A stretch of DNA of 64,000 nt. Origin: Apostichopus japonicus. Taxonomy: Eukaryota; Echinodermata; Holothuroidea; Aspidochirotida; Stichopodidae. Shown here in pieces: positions 49,000 through 61,443 of the stretch (the first letter of the stretch is position 1; every line of letters begins with the position of its first letter). The notes below the pieces were generated by a model that was not told the DNA's origin, did no database searches, and saw nothing but the letters and a program-made list of their open reading frames with translations. The position numbers were made by a program, and so were the translations under genes. The stretch spans positions 33,379,668-33,443,667 of the forward strand of contig NC_092569.1 in NCBI RefSeq assembly GCF_037975245.1, read 5' to 3'.

Positions 49000-50605
49000 C
49001 GATGCTCCTCACTCCCACTGACCATGATGAGGTTTGAAAGATAATTATTTCAATGCCAAGTGGGAAGAGCCCAGGCATTGACCAGATTTCATACGATGTT
49101 TTATAAGCAAATGCTTATTCTATTGCAGGTGTTGTTGCCCATAATTTTAATGTTTCTATAGAAACTGGTGTTTTTCCTGACAAGCTAAAAATTGCCAAGG
49201 TAATTCCAATATTAAAAGCCGGCGATCCTAGCTAAGTAAACAATTACAGGCCTATATTTGTACTTCCTGTTCTTTCTAATGTAGTGGAAAGATTAATGCA
49301 TAACAGAATTTCACATTTCCGTAGTAAATACAACATTCTTTCTAATAATCACTATGGCTTCCGAAAGAAATACTCTACATTTAGGACTCTTACGAATGTT
49401 GTTAATAAAGTAACATATGCCTTTGATAATAAACTGTATTCTATTGGTATATTTTTAGACTTGTCGAAGGCTACATCAATTACACACGTATGGCCTAAGA
49501 GGCAGAGTTCACAACTGAATCAAAAAATCAAAAAATCAAAAAATAGCTATCAAAAAGTCGCACTCAGTATGTGAACCTTAGCTTCACAAGTTGTAGTCTA
49601 CAAACCGTAATTTTTGGTGTCCCACATGGATCTTTACTTGGTCCCCTGTTATTCATAATCTATATGGATGGTATCAGTGCTTCCTCTGACAAAGTGAATT
49701 TTTACAATGTTTGCTGATGAATACCACTTTTCTCTATGATCATAAAGACCTAACAGAAGGGGCAATAGTTATAATAGGAGAGTGACTTGAACCAAATGTT
49801 TAGGAGTTTCTGTTCATGAGAATCTTATTGGACATTGCATATTAATAATGTATGTAACAAAGTAACAATGTCCGTGGGCATTATTAATAGATTTAAAGAT
49901 GATATTTAAAGCTCTTCTATTGTTGTACAATGCACTGATCTTGCCGGTAATTTCTTATGCTTATATGATGTGGGGTTCGAGTCACAGTTATACTATTACA
50001 AATGTACATAAACTTAAGAAAATGGCTCTACGCATTATGTACAATGTGGTTTTATTGATCATATACCACCCATGTTTTAAAAACTAGATGTAATGACCAT
50101 TAATGGTGTATTCTCTTTTCGCCTTGTAAATAATCTTCTACTTCATACAATAAGTAACTGCATACAGTATACATTTGAAAGTCATAACCATGATACACGC
50201 AGTGCTGCTTTTATTCGTGATATTATCTATTTTACTGGTATTAATCTCTGGGATTCATTGCCAAATATTATTAAGGAAATTTGTACAGAAAATATCTTTA
50301 AGAAGAGTCTTAAACTCTACCTTACTCAAGCATGATTACTCATGTGTGTAATACTTAGTCTACTCGTCTCTTTTAACCTTTATTTGTTGCTTATTCCCTC
50401 CCCTACCTAATACGTTTTTTTTTCTAGCACGGTGGCCAGACTTTGTATAAGTTCTCCTTGGAACTTTCTTTCTAGTCTCCGTTAATCTCAGTGTACACTT
50501 GTTTTTATTTTAATTCTTGACTTGTTCATATAATTATTTGATTTTCTTATATGTATTATTTGGTATTTTGTTGCACTGTGATAATGAATAAATGATTGAT
50601 AAATG
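49000..50605 (+). mobile_element. Decayed non-LTR retrotransposon (Jockey/CR1-like)
   Basis: Reverse-transcriptase fragments appear in order but in different frames and with stops: SGKSPGIDQISYDVL, GVFPDKLKIAKVIPILKAGD, NHYGFRKKYST, GIFLDLSKA (near motif A), GVPHGSLLGPLLFIIYMDGI (motif B), and a degraded FAD box where FADD/YADD is expected. The C-terminal part has LPVISYAYMMWGSS and GINLWDSLPNIIKE. It ends with TGAATAAATGATTGATAAATG. Inactive. Confidence 0.82.
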
Positions 50606-52188
50606 CTTTAACACAAGAAGTATGAACTCCGATTTCTCGGCACAGATAATAACGTCTAACAATATGCCTTTGTCTCATTGTAGTTAGAATCCAGCCACGA
50701 TTCGTCCATAATTCAAGATGTATATCCTTGGGATGTTGTCATATCAAACACGTGGAACATTGCTACGTGCCTCAATCACGTGATATTATACGGTTTATAT
50801 GCCAATCAGATTCCGTTAGTGTCGTAAGTTGCCAGCCACGTTGTTCAGCATATAGTAGCTTGTACATGTCAGCAATGAAAATAGAAAGCATTACCTTGTA
50901 AATGCTTGTGTAAAGTTAAAGTAGTTAAAGTATCTTGGAATAATAATACATAACATGATGTACGTCAGATTGCGCATGGAATAGGTAGTTCCTGGTCATA
51001 ATCATTTTAAGTGAATTGTATCATTTCAACAGTTTACTGCATGAGTGATATTGTAACAAATAATATAATAATATGTGAAAAACCAGCCGATAATTATAAC
51101 TAGCACAGTAAGTACTGCTCCCACCTGTAACACATGTTACCGTGTTACGAACACGAAGTAAAGATTATTGATGCATGGTTGTGGGACATGAAAAGTAGTA
51201 ACATTTCTTACACGTGGCACTAGTAGTTACTGTACTAGATATGTGTTTGAAGTAAAGTAGGTACTGTACAGTTTGATTCCAGTTCACACCTCTCTTTAAA
51301 CTACGCCAGTTCGTCATTCCGAGAACGAAGAACTGCAATGTTCCGGCATAGGCCTACCCATAGGCTTACTGATAGCATAAAACGACTAGATACGACTTCA
51401 TTTTCTAATCGCGTGGTTAAGAACACGCACCCAATGGTTGGCACAGCAACTACTGTTATGTCCCACAACCGGGTATCAATAATTATCAGTAATTACTGGT
51501 TTGTGTTCAAAACATTTGTTACGGGACATGAATAGCAGTTACTGTACGGGCCACTAATATCGGGTGGAAAAAATATCATTGTTGTTGTTTTTACCAAATT
51601 ATTGATAAATTTAACACCACAGTAAATAAGAACAAAACCACATAGGCTAGGAGAATAGGCTAGGAGAAATAACTATTCATGTGTTTCGTCTATTATCCGA
51701 AAGGTGCTGTTTGATTTTGATATGTCACGATTCCGAGCGATTTGGTGTTAAAGTATGTTAATACACTGAGAGCGTCTTTTGCATGCACGATGTCCCATAT
51801 CAGCAAACGACGAACAAACATGGTTCTAAGTTCTTATCATTTGCCTTCCATATTCGACTTAATATTTGTTAATTCGTAAACATATGTGACAAGCTTAAGA
51901 CAATTAAAATATAGTCATTTAATTCAGTAATGGTCAAAATACAGATAATTTGACATTTATTGTTTGATATGTAATCAACCGTTCTTATCCTTTCCTTGTG
52001 GTTGGATGGCGAGTTCTGAAATTCTAACGATTCGAGATAAAAGAGCCTATAATTAAAACAAAGCACATATTTATCCTGTAATAATAATGACACTTATATA
52101 ATATACATATGTCGATATGGGACACACTAGATTGCATAACATAGATTATGGATCTTATATGTGACCAGCTGTTAAATTACATGGTGTA
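50606..52188. other. Intergenic region before gene C
   Basis: No gene recognised. Includes an imperfect inverted repeat listed separately. Confidence 0.45.
51131..51535. repeat. Imperfect inverted repeat around GGTTGTGGGACAT
   Basis: GGTTGTGGGACATGAAAAGTAG at 51178 pairs with the reverse complement of 51449-51471. Pairing continues with TTATTGAT and GAACAC outward over about 80 bp. GTTACGGGACATGAATAGCAG at 51519 is a direct partial copy. Probably a decayed foldback element. Confidence 0.45.
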
Positions 52189-52203
52189 AATGGACATCCG
52201 TAC
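52189..52203 (+). promoter_or_regulatory. Conserved upstream motif of gene C
   Basis: AATGGACATCCGTAC, 136 bp before the start codon, matching the motif 133 bp before gene B. Confidence 0.4.
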
Positions 52204-52324
52204 GTATGAAGGTCCCTCTTTGTGTAACGATTTCACGTTCATTACTTCTGTCACTGTCTCGGAAGGTCAGCAAGTGTCTCCTTTATTTCGTGCACCCTTT
52301 TTTTCTCTGTTTCATTTTCGATCA

Positions 52325-52396
52325 ATGGCAGAACTTCGAAGCAACTATATTTTCGTCTTTGCGGTGTTGCTGCTTTTAAACTCAAATGGTTTTCGG
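52325..52396 (+). CDS. Gene C exon 1: signal peptide
   Basis: ATG opens 24 codons, MAELRSNYIFVFAVLLLLNS then NGFR, a clear hydrophobic signal peptide, ending CGG|GTAAGT in phase 0, as in gene B. Confidence 0.75.
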
Positions 52397-55300
52397 GTAA
52401 GTCGCTAGCATACTAATAAAACGAAATTAATTTCTTCAAAGTAAAATTGAATTAATTTGATATACTTGTATAATTTCTTTTCACTAATTTTCAATTTGGA
52501 ACTCAGTATTTTATTAACTTCAGATTAAAACTTACTTTTTTTCTACATATAAAGTATAACAACGGTCTACGTGCGCTGACTTGTTACCTCAAGTATTTGT
52601 AGAGAATAATACAATGGGTGAGCTAACGGCTCTATTCAACTGTAGCTTTTTTGAAACTTAGATATGTTTCTTGTCTTCAAATGTCGTGCGTTATCGAGCA
52701 TTATTCTAAACACAATTATCTCTCTTTATTACTTTATTTCATTTATTATCTTGCCCTTATATTTTCTTCTGATAGCCCCACTATTCGTACTGTACATTCT
52801 GTATCATTTGTTAATACCCAATTGAGAATTACATCATTTGATTTTTTGAGAATCAAACAAACACGTAAATGGAAAATCTACAAAATAATTTTACTAGGCA
52901 GAACATCTATCTTTTAAATGTCTTTTTTAGAGACTAAACTACTTAAAATCAACACGAATCTCTTACAGGAAAACTTTGATACATACAAAATACATATACA
53001 AATTGAAATGTTTAAAAGTTATTTCTGAAATATATTTCAAATTCACACAATTCTGTTTTTAATACAAGTTTCGCGTCCATAATGAGTGCAAAGAAAAACG
53101 GTCTTGTAACGAGTGCATAAGGGTTTCAAAACCCTACATATGATTAAGTATCCATAAACCTATGCTAAGAACATAACTTTATTATTAACTTGTGAGTTTA
53201 TCATTTGTTTATCAAAGAAAATATCAGATGAAATTTAAAATGCAAATGTATAAAACAAGTAACAATTTCAAGAAACAACTTGAGAAGTTATTCCTTCACG
53301 ATGACAATTTGTTCTTTCAATTCAAAATACTATACATATTTTTCGAATACAAAAATTGATCTCTCTGTCAAATGACCGTACAACTAGTATGATAAAATAA
53401 ATAAAGTTTAGCTTTTGATTTCTAAAAGAACAAATATTCATACGGAAATAATCATTAAACTTTTGAATAAGTTTAATATTTAAATTGCATTTTTTACAAC
53501 GTTACACTGATATGATCAATCTGTTGGACTTAGTATTCAAAAAAACATAATTCCTACTACACAGAAGTTTAATATGTCAAACTTAAACTTCTCATAGGTT
53601 TCTCATGTACATAAAAATAGCAGCTTTACGCAGTATAGCTGAATTTTTAATTTTAATTTTTAATTTTTTAAAACGAACTAAGGAAACCTCAATATTGTAA
53701 CAGTTAACTATAGAGCAATCAAAGCAATTACACAATAAACGCATCAATGTAACACTCTTCAATACAGGCAAGTACGTACGAATATATATTGATCAGTTTA
53801 TCATGTAAATACCAAAGAGGAAATAATATCTCAAAAGGATCAACAAGTATTTGCCAACCATCTCAAAACACTTTATATTTTATACAGGTAATTTGGCAAC
53901 TAATATTTCAAATCGAAATATCACCGTTTTATACGACAATACTGAAAAATCGTTTCCATTAGTGTTATGTACAAAATGTTGATCTTAATAATTCTGTATA
54001 TTGTCTAGAAACATATTTCATATGACCTGGCAGTGTCAATCCTAATATTCTTTCTTAAAATGTATCATCCCCCTAATTTCAATCGTTCCCCTTACTTTTT
54101 TGCGGGTAAAGGTAACATTGTACTCCAATATCTTGTTTTCCTTCTGGCGGTCATTGCATCGTATTACACATGCATCTGTTAATAATGTGTTCAATTCGGT
54201 CATGCGCGTTAATCATATGAATGCTTTTTAACGCATATCAATGTAGTAATCATCAACTAAAAGTAAGTATTTAAATATTCGACATATTTGTAAGAGTTTT
54301 GCATGAAACGCTGCTCTAAAAATAAAAATGTAAAGTTCCTGATTCTGTTTTCAGAACAAATTTATAGAAATGCCCGTTGTCGACAATACAGGCTTGCAGC
54401 CATTGATTCCTCGTTCTTCCTAGCAAAGTTTGTAATTTAAAATATTTAAAATGTTACCGTGCAACACGTGATCACGTGGGCAAGAACGGTTATTATTCAA
54501 AATCGTGTTGTTTTTAGTGAGTCTAGACGAGGTTTTATTGCCAAGAATTTTCAAAATGGATATAAATTTACAAAAACTCTATAAATTGTTTTACAAGTAA
54601 CCTAAACGGTCTTGTAACGAGATCATACGGGTTTCAAAACCCTACATATGATTAAATATCCATTAACCTACGCTAGGAAAAATGACTTTAAGATTAACTT
54701 TTGAAATAAATTGTTAATCAAAGAAAATATCACATGAAGCTTAAAATGGAAATGTATAGAACAAGTAACAATATCATAAAACAACTTGTGAAGTTATTCC
54801 TTCATGATGACAATTTGTTCTGTCAATTTATAAAAATGAAAAGTCGTATTTTCCCAATACAAAATGTATCTCTCCGTCAAAATGACTGCCCAAATAGTAC
54901 GATAAAATAGATCAAGTTCAGCTTTTGGTATTTTAAAGAACAAATATGCATACGGAAATGATTAATAAACTTTTGAATCAGTTTAATATCCAACTTGCTA
55001 TATTTATAACTTTATACTGATGTTAGCAATCTGTTAGATTTATTATTCGAAAGAAGCATAATTCCTAATAAACAGACCTTTAATATGTCAACATAAAGTA
55101 TCGATGGGTTTTTCGTGTACATAAAAATAGCAGCTTCACGCAGTATAGCTTAAATGTTTTCTCTTTTTTTTTCAAAACGAGCTAAGAAAACCTCAGTTGT
55201 GTAACAGTTTATGTGTGCAATATTTAACACTTAATTTTACACCACAAAAACAGTATAAGATCAAGTCAACATTAGAGAATTCCACGCACTTTCAAATTCT

Positions 55301-57825
55301 CGTTCACAAAAGTGTTGAAATGTTAAGTATTACAATGTTTATCTGACAACAACTTTCAAATTTGTCCTATGGGCAGGTATCTGTAAAACATAACAGAATA
55401 GACGCATTAATGTAATACACTATTCAAGTCAGGCATTTAGGCCTACAAACGAATAAATATTGATCAGTTCATCATGCAAATACAGAAGAGGAAACAGAAT
55501 GTATCTTAAAATGATCAACAATTTTGCCAAACATCCTCAAAACACATTATATTTGATACAAGTAATTAGGCACCGATATTTGTAAGCCAAGTAACCTAAC
55601 CCCCTTTTATATTAGCCCAATACTGAAACATCGTGTCTAATAGTTTGATGTACAAAATGTTAATTAATAATAATTCTGTATTTTTTTTTAATTTTTTTTT
55701 TTTAAGACCAAGCAATGTCAATCGTAATATTCCTTCTTAAAATGTAAAAACCTCTTAATTTCAATCGTTCTCTTACGATTATTCGGGTTATCAAAAAAGG
55801 TTTGGTTATGGATACGGTAACTTGTCTTTTGCTATGATACATGAGGTTATGTTGATTGAGCGTCAATCGTCATTTTTGTCATATCTTGTAAGAAGTTCGC
55901 AATCGTTCCATCACATGTGTTGTAAAGATCTTTATCCATTTCTTAGTTTAGGTAATTAAGTTTAGATTAGTTGAAAAACTATAACCATGAGGGAAATAAA
56001 GTTCCCATCAAGTGTTAGGCTTTGCCCAAAATTTTATAAAAATATAGTTTATGACATGAACCATGTTTTTGTAGGTAACACAGAACTCTGCATAATGTAT
56101 GCACATTAAAAGCCTTAATGATTGCATACGTTCTGAGTACAATATTCCTAAACAGATCGACATATTTATCTATATAAACATTGTATCTATGATAAAGCAA
56201 TAAGTTGTTGTTGCAAAAAGTTATTGAAGTTGACAACAAATGTCATACCCACATAGTATACAGTTGTAGCTTTCAGGCGAACTAATGTTGACAATTATCG
56301 TCAGTAGCTGAGGCGTACTACGTAAACGTGTTTTGTGATGTTGAAGACAAAACAGATTTATATGATGCTTGTCCAAGTCAATCAAGTGGCTTGTATCGAA
56401 ACAAGCAATACTCTTCTTCACAACGGATGCATTTTTATGCATTGTTTTTTGCTCTTTTTCATAACATGTTTTCAAAACTTGGCTATTTTTAAGCTTTTGA
56501 TGGTAAATTGCACGTTATCCCAGTGTATAAGTACCTCATTAGCATTATATATTCAGTTTCACCCTATAGATAATTGCACTAAGCTTACTTTACGAACACC
56601 AATAGGAGATCAAAGTTTACGGATCACGAATTTTCTTCATTCTTTTCAAGAAGGACAGAATAAGTGTCTCATTGTGAAAATATAACACAACTTAAAAAAT
56701 ATTGTAACTAGAATACGTTTGCACAAAGATCGAGATTTCTGCAATAACTTTTGTATATATTTTTATTTAAGTTTCTAAACAGATCATAATGAATTCTTGA
56801 ATTGCATGGTTTCTGCATAATAGAGACTTTTCCTTTCTTGGTAATAGCTTACGGAAGCGTATAAGGGACACGAACACATTGCAAAACGTCATAAATCTTA
56901 TCATAAATCACCGTTTTTAAGAGATGTTCTTAGTATGCAATTTCAAGGGTAACGATTAATATAACTACCGAGAACTAACCAATTAACAGAAATTTGTTAT
57001 CTAAATAATAGTTCGGAAAAGTTTAATTTAGAAATGAACCATACATATAGATGTACTTCATATGTGGTACGTTCTCCTATTACAATTTGTAAGATAAATA
57101 ATGATTTATAATTCTCAATAATTTCCCATTACTGTGTATTGAAGTAGTTTTAGCGCTGATTGGGTTAAATTTTTCGATACTCAGCGATAATAAAACTGCA
57201 AGAAATACAAGCCATTAGTCAATTTTTTTCAAGCAATAAAGATAGTTCCGATTATATTCATTCATACTTGTTAGTAATTGGATCTTAGTAAGTTGGCCTT
57301 GACGTTTCGATCCTAGCAGTATCTTTTTCAGAGGCTAAACGGCAAGTAACAGTAACAGAAGGAAAAAAAACACGCACTTTGTTAAGACTTTGCATACTGA
57401 AAGCTCGTTCAATCATTTGGCACTTTGCAGATCTCAGGTCAGTGCTAATGAACGTTAGATCGTTGTAAAACAGGTGAAAATAGGACCAAATCCTACCCCC
57501 ATGTCGAGGAAAGCTATTACTAATCAGTTTTGCTTATGTGACCATATCGCCACAGAGTCACGGTAGTTCTTTGACATTCAATTCAAATAAAATATACTTG
57601 CTCATATTAGCCTCCATGAATATTAGCCGAAAGTGATTGAATACCCTTTCTTACGATTTATAGTATATAGTTTCCAGGTCATGTTTACTGTGTAGTTTGA
57701 ACAAATCTATTGCAATGTAGCCATATATAATATTTCTCTTGAAATAATTCTTTACATATGGAACTGCATCTGCAACAGTTTTACGATTTGTTCTCATCTT
57801 CTTCTTTACATAATCGTGGTGCTAG
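52397..57825 (+). other. Intron 1 of gene C
   Basis: About 5.4 kb. It contains a local duplication: 53090-54150 matches 54600-55800, for example CGGTCTTGTAACGAG and GGGTTTCAAAACCCTACATA in both. From about 56945 it is homologous to intron 2 of gene A (about 270-1138). No counterpart of the 31-nt exon 2 was found where A has it. Confidence 0.65.
57291..57372. repeat. Dispersed repeat copy 3 (Penelope-like terminal motif?)
   Basis: TTGACGTTTCGATCCTAGCAG followed by TTTTCAGAGGCTAAACGGCAAG. It sits at the same place relative to exon 3 as the copy in gene A, so A and C inherited it together. Confidence 0.55.
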
Positions 57826-57998
57826 ACTTGCAGTATTTTCTATTCCAAACACCGGAGCATCCAAGGGATTGTCATGAAGTACTTAACCAATGCTCTTCTA
57901 CCAACGCCAAATCCGGTGTCTACCTGATTAAACCTGACAAATACCCGGAACCATTCCAGACATATTGTGATCACAACACTACACCTGGCGGTTGGACA
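57826..57998 (+). CDS. Gene C exon 3: start of first FReD
   Basis: HPRDCHEVLN, SGVYLIKPDKYPEPF, YCDHN, GGWT; nearly identical to gene A. Two acceptors exist. If exon 2 is truly missing, the one before 57834 (TTGCAG) joins exon 1 in phase 0; the one before 57826 would need a phase-1 exon. Confidence 0.82.
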
Positions 57999-58401
57999 GT
58001 AAGTAATATATTTCAAGACGTGAACACTTACAATCACAGACGTCACTCTCCAAGACACACTTTGTAGGACACATTAGAATTTTCAGTCCATTTTAGTTTT
58101 ACAATCCGTCGGATGATATGACTTGTACGCTGTATGCATTTTTGAAGCCTAATGTCGGAAACAAAACTACCCAGAGTAATTATATTGAATTTTAGTACGA
58201 TTATAAAACTTATTTTTTTCTCTGCACACCTAGGCTAGTGATCTATACATGTATAAAGATAAGATATAACGCAACATCCCAAATGTGTTCTATCCTATTC
58301 GTATTTAATGAGATGAGCCGCAAATTTTGTCTTTAAGGTTAACATCATAAGATAATGAAATGTATCCGTTAGTTGTTTACCTTTTTTTTTTAATTTTTCA
58401 G

Positions 58402-58666
58402 GTCATACAACGACGTTTTGATGGATCCATCGGTTTTAATCGAACCTGGGACGAATACAAAAGCGGAATTGGTTTCTTAGGCAGTGAATTTCTGAGTGGT
58501 AATGAAAAGTTAGCTCACTTGATAAACCAAAAGAATTACCAGCTGCGCATCGAGCTAGAGAATTATGCAGGCCAGTCATATTCCTTGACATACGACAACT
58601 TTCGCATAGCTGATGAATGGGGGAATTATTCTAAAACAAGTCTTAGTGTTGTCGATGGAAAAACAG
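58402..58666 (+). CDS. Gene C exon 4: middle of first FReD
   Basis: 265 nt, open: VIQRR, FNRTWDEYKSGIGF, GNEKLAHL, YDNFRIADEWGNY. Donor ACAG|GTTAGA as in A. Confidence 0.85.
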
Positions 58667-59035
58667 GTTAGACTTTTTATATAAAATATTTCCTCTATAT
58701 CTTTGAACTCAAAGCGGAAATTGAAGAATGCTTTAAGAAAAGTTTCAATGGAGGAAATGATTATCATACACAACTATATGGATTGATTCCAATTTTCGAA
58801 TACATGAACATGTAATACTATTTTTGTATGTGACATAAATGAGTATAAGTTGAATGAGCCTTAACAATAACACAATAACAAATCCGGCTTACATTTAATC
58901 CTATGTTAAAAGTCAGCAAATGTTCCGAGTGGCCAGAGCATCACGATGGTAACACGATTCGCTAATAACGTGATGTCATAACAGTGAGCTAACACTTCAA
59001 GCTAGGATTAACTTGTTGTGGTTTCAATTTCCCAG

Positions 59036-59237
59036 ATTTAAACATCACCTGGTGCTCATCCAACAGGATAATTATGACAATACATGTGTAAGAACTTGCG
59101 AGAATCCAAATGATTGTGTCATACCAGCGGATCCAGAGAGATGTCTTTGTCCAGAAAACCACATGATTTTTGGAGATAGCTGCATACCTCAAGAGCAATG
59201 TGCCTGTTACGTCCAAGGAGAAGGCGTCGTATTAGCA
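59036..59237 (+). pseudogene. Gene C exon 5: TIL exon with frameshift
   Basis: 202 nt against 209 in A: one in-frame 6-nt deletion (PDPADPE becomes PADPE) and one single-base deletion near 59066. After the shift the original frame reaches a TAA stop at CATGTGTAA. The downstream TIL residues remain readable in another frame. Confidence 0.78.
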
Positions 59238-59621
59238 GTAAGTGTATTTGATGTCATTCACAAGTCTTAATATATAACATGAAAAGTACACTATAACATA
59301 AAATCTTGGATTTCAATTGATTGACCATACTTTTGATTTTATCTGTTGTTAATTCTCATGATTATTGATGATATTGATTTCCACTTCCATTTCGGTTTAA
59401 CATGTTCTTGCAAACGTCTTCTAATTGAGACCCAGCAATATACAAGGCATCCAAAGCAATTTCACACATCATGATGAACTTTACCTAATATATTTAAAAC
59501 GCTCACGACCATTTAGTAGTAGAAATTGAGTTTTACTCAAAGAGCGCTACCAAGCGTTGTACCAAATAAACATTGATTTATCTTCCACTGGAATATGTCG
59601 TTTAACGTTTGTCTTTTCCAG

Positions 59622-59921
59622 GAAGGTGAATCATACATTAATTTTGACTGTTCCTTACGGATAAGCTGCATCAGTAACGTACTCACAAGTGAGAGTTACA
59701 GTTGCAGTGCTGACGCAACATGCGAGAAGCGGAATGATGTCCGTAGATGTTACTGTAACGAATGGTTTGAAGGTGATGGTCTTACATGTACCCGCAGTGG
59801 ACCGATAGATTGTTCTGATCTTTACACAGCAGATAAAAGAACTAACAGAAAATATACCATTTATCCCGCTGGAAGCTCCGGGTTTGATGTTTATTGTGAA
59901 ATGTCTAGTGGGGGTTGGACA
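59622..59921 (+). CDS. Gene C: EGF-like module fused to start of second FReD
   Basis: 300 nt, open: EGESYINFDCSL, YCNEWFEGDGLTC, DCSDLY, YTIYPAGS, FDVYCEMS, GGWT. It directly follows the TIL exon. Probably untranslated if the upstream frameshift is real. Confidence 0.8.
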
Positions 59922-60171
59922 GTAAGTATGAACTATTGGAAAACAAACGCTTTACCATGTTAACAGTACATTTTTTCATGTGACAGAACTATGTTCTCTA
60001 ATATTCGTATTAATAATTCAACTATTGATTAAATTGATTCATCTTCCTATCAGTTCAATCCAATCAGTTTATTGACCTACGACAGTTAATTCTTAAGTTA
60101 TTGTAGCAAAATGGGGCACTTCATCTATTACTCACATGGTATCTATATACTTGTTTATTCTGTTTCTATAG

Positions 60172-60433
60172 ATTTTGCAAAGACGTACAAGTAGATCCGT
60201 CAACTTTTATCGAAACTGGAATGAGTGCAAATACGGTTTTGGAAACCCCACAGGAGATCATTGGATTGGCAACGATAAAATATACAAATTAACAAACCAA
60301 AAACCCTACCAACTTCTAATAGAAAAGACAAACAGAGAAGGATCAACATACCACAGCCGGTATTCATCTTTCAGAATCAGTAACGAGGGAGAAAAATACC
60401 AACTGTCATTGGGTGGCTACAATGGAAATGCTA
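60172..60433 (+). CDS. Gene C: middle of second FReD, last recognisable exon
   Basis: 262 nt, open: ILQRR, FYRNWNECKYGFG, GDHWIGNDKIYKLTNQ, YSSFRISNE, GGYNGNA. The donor keeps GTATGT, but the preceding base is A, so the split codon would become Ser. No acceptor exon for it is visible in the window. Confidence 0.8.
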
Positions 60434-61443
60434 GTATGTATTGTGCTAAATGTCAATCATACGCAGAAGTGTAATTATTGCGTTATCTTATTCTAACATA
60501 CCTGTAGTCGTAATCATACTCTAGTATTTGCACTCGTACATATACGCAGGTCATATTATAAATCTATTGTGGATACTAATGTAGAACTATGTACTAGACA
60601 TTGTGCTAAGAGTCCCGTACTGATTGCTCATTGTACAATTGCTTAACACTTTGACCCGTGTTGGTATAATTTTAGATTGTAACATAATGATATATCATAT
60701 CAACCAAGCCTCTATATAGTTCTGGGTATACTTTCTTGCATTTTCACACATGCTTTGTCGATCTTAGGAAGGAATAATAACTAGTTTGGAAACCATAGAA
60801 CTGCTGCAGCATTTCAGTTCACTTTGTTGATGAAAGATATTATTCAAGAGTGAAATAATTACATTTCATGAAAAAACAAAAAGAAATTTAAGTTTCTTTT
60901 CACAATTCAAAATTAGTTCATTGTATTGATTAAAGCAGCATTTTGCGTTTTTCCTCATTTTTTTCGTGTCTATCGAGTTTTTGTCATAATACGATCACAA
61001 AAGACCAAACTAAGACTTTCTCATACTTTTTTCCCAACAGCGAACGTTAATTAGCAAGTAATTAAGGCTTTTATAAGATTCTGAGATTTGTGTCTCCCAG
61101 ACACAATTGAACATTTAGTATTTATCACATGCAGCTCTACAAACCGCTTATTCAAATTCAACCAATCAGTGAAGAGATGTTTATGTATGACTTGGAGCTA
61201 AAAATAGACTCAGTCATTGGCATGTTAATCCCTCAGCGTTGGTACTCGGTAATACAGTGAGTAAAATGTACACACAGGTAAGCCTAATGTACGTAGTAGC
61301 AAAGAATTTAGTGTCGTATTATTGCTACATGCACACAATATTGTAACCTGGTGACGAAGTGAAAAAAAGAATAAAACAATGGAGAAGCGCTCTAAAGGGA
61401 AATATAAATATTTGAAGAACCTAACTTCACCTGCAAAGAGAAA
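60434..61443. other. End of homology with genes A and B, then unrelated sequence
   Basis: Up to about 60800 the sequence follows the intron before the terminal FReD exon of A and B, then diverges. From 60931 TTAAAGCAGCATTTTGCG begins a repeat also seen at 63519. The stretch 61090-61215 has an inverted relative at 63848-63960 (CCAATCAG and CTGATTGG cores). Confidence 0.55.

Larger units (their letters stand above)
52325..60433 (+). pseudogene. Gene C: FReD-TIL-FReD paralogue, probably inactivated
   Basis: Recognisable exons: 52325-52396, 57826-57998, 58402-58666, 59036-59237, 59622-59921 and 60172-60433. The order is as in A and B but with no separate 210-nt EGF exon. Two defects were seen. 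First, one A is missing in the TIL exon (CCAACAGGAT here, CCAACAAGGAT in A), which shifts the frame and meets a stop within about a dozen codons. Second, no terminal FReD exon follows within the 3.5 kb left in the window, although it is about 1.2 kb away in A and B, and the intron homology stops near 60800. The other exons are open. A sequencing error in the TIL exon or a distant last exon cannot be excluded. Confidence 0.75.

Noticed and set aside
56335-56685. 116-codon open frame in intron 1 of gene C
   Set aside because: No domain, no splice context, intronic location; composition like the surrounding intron.
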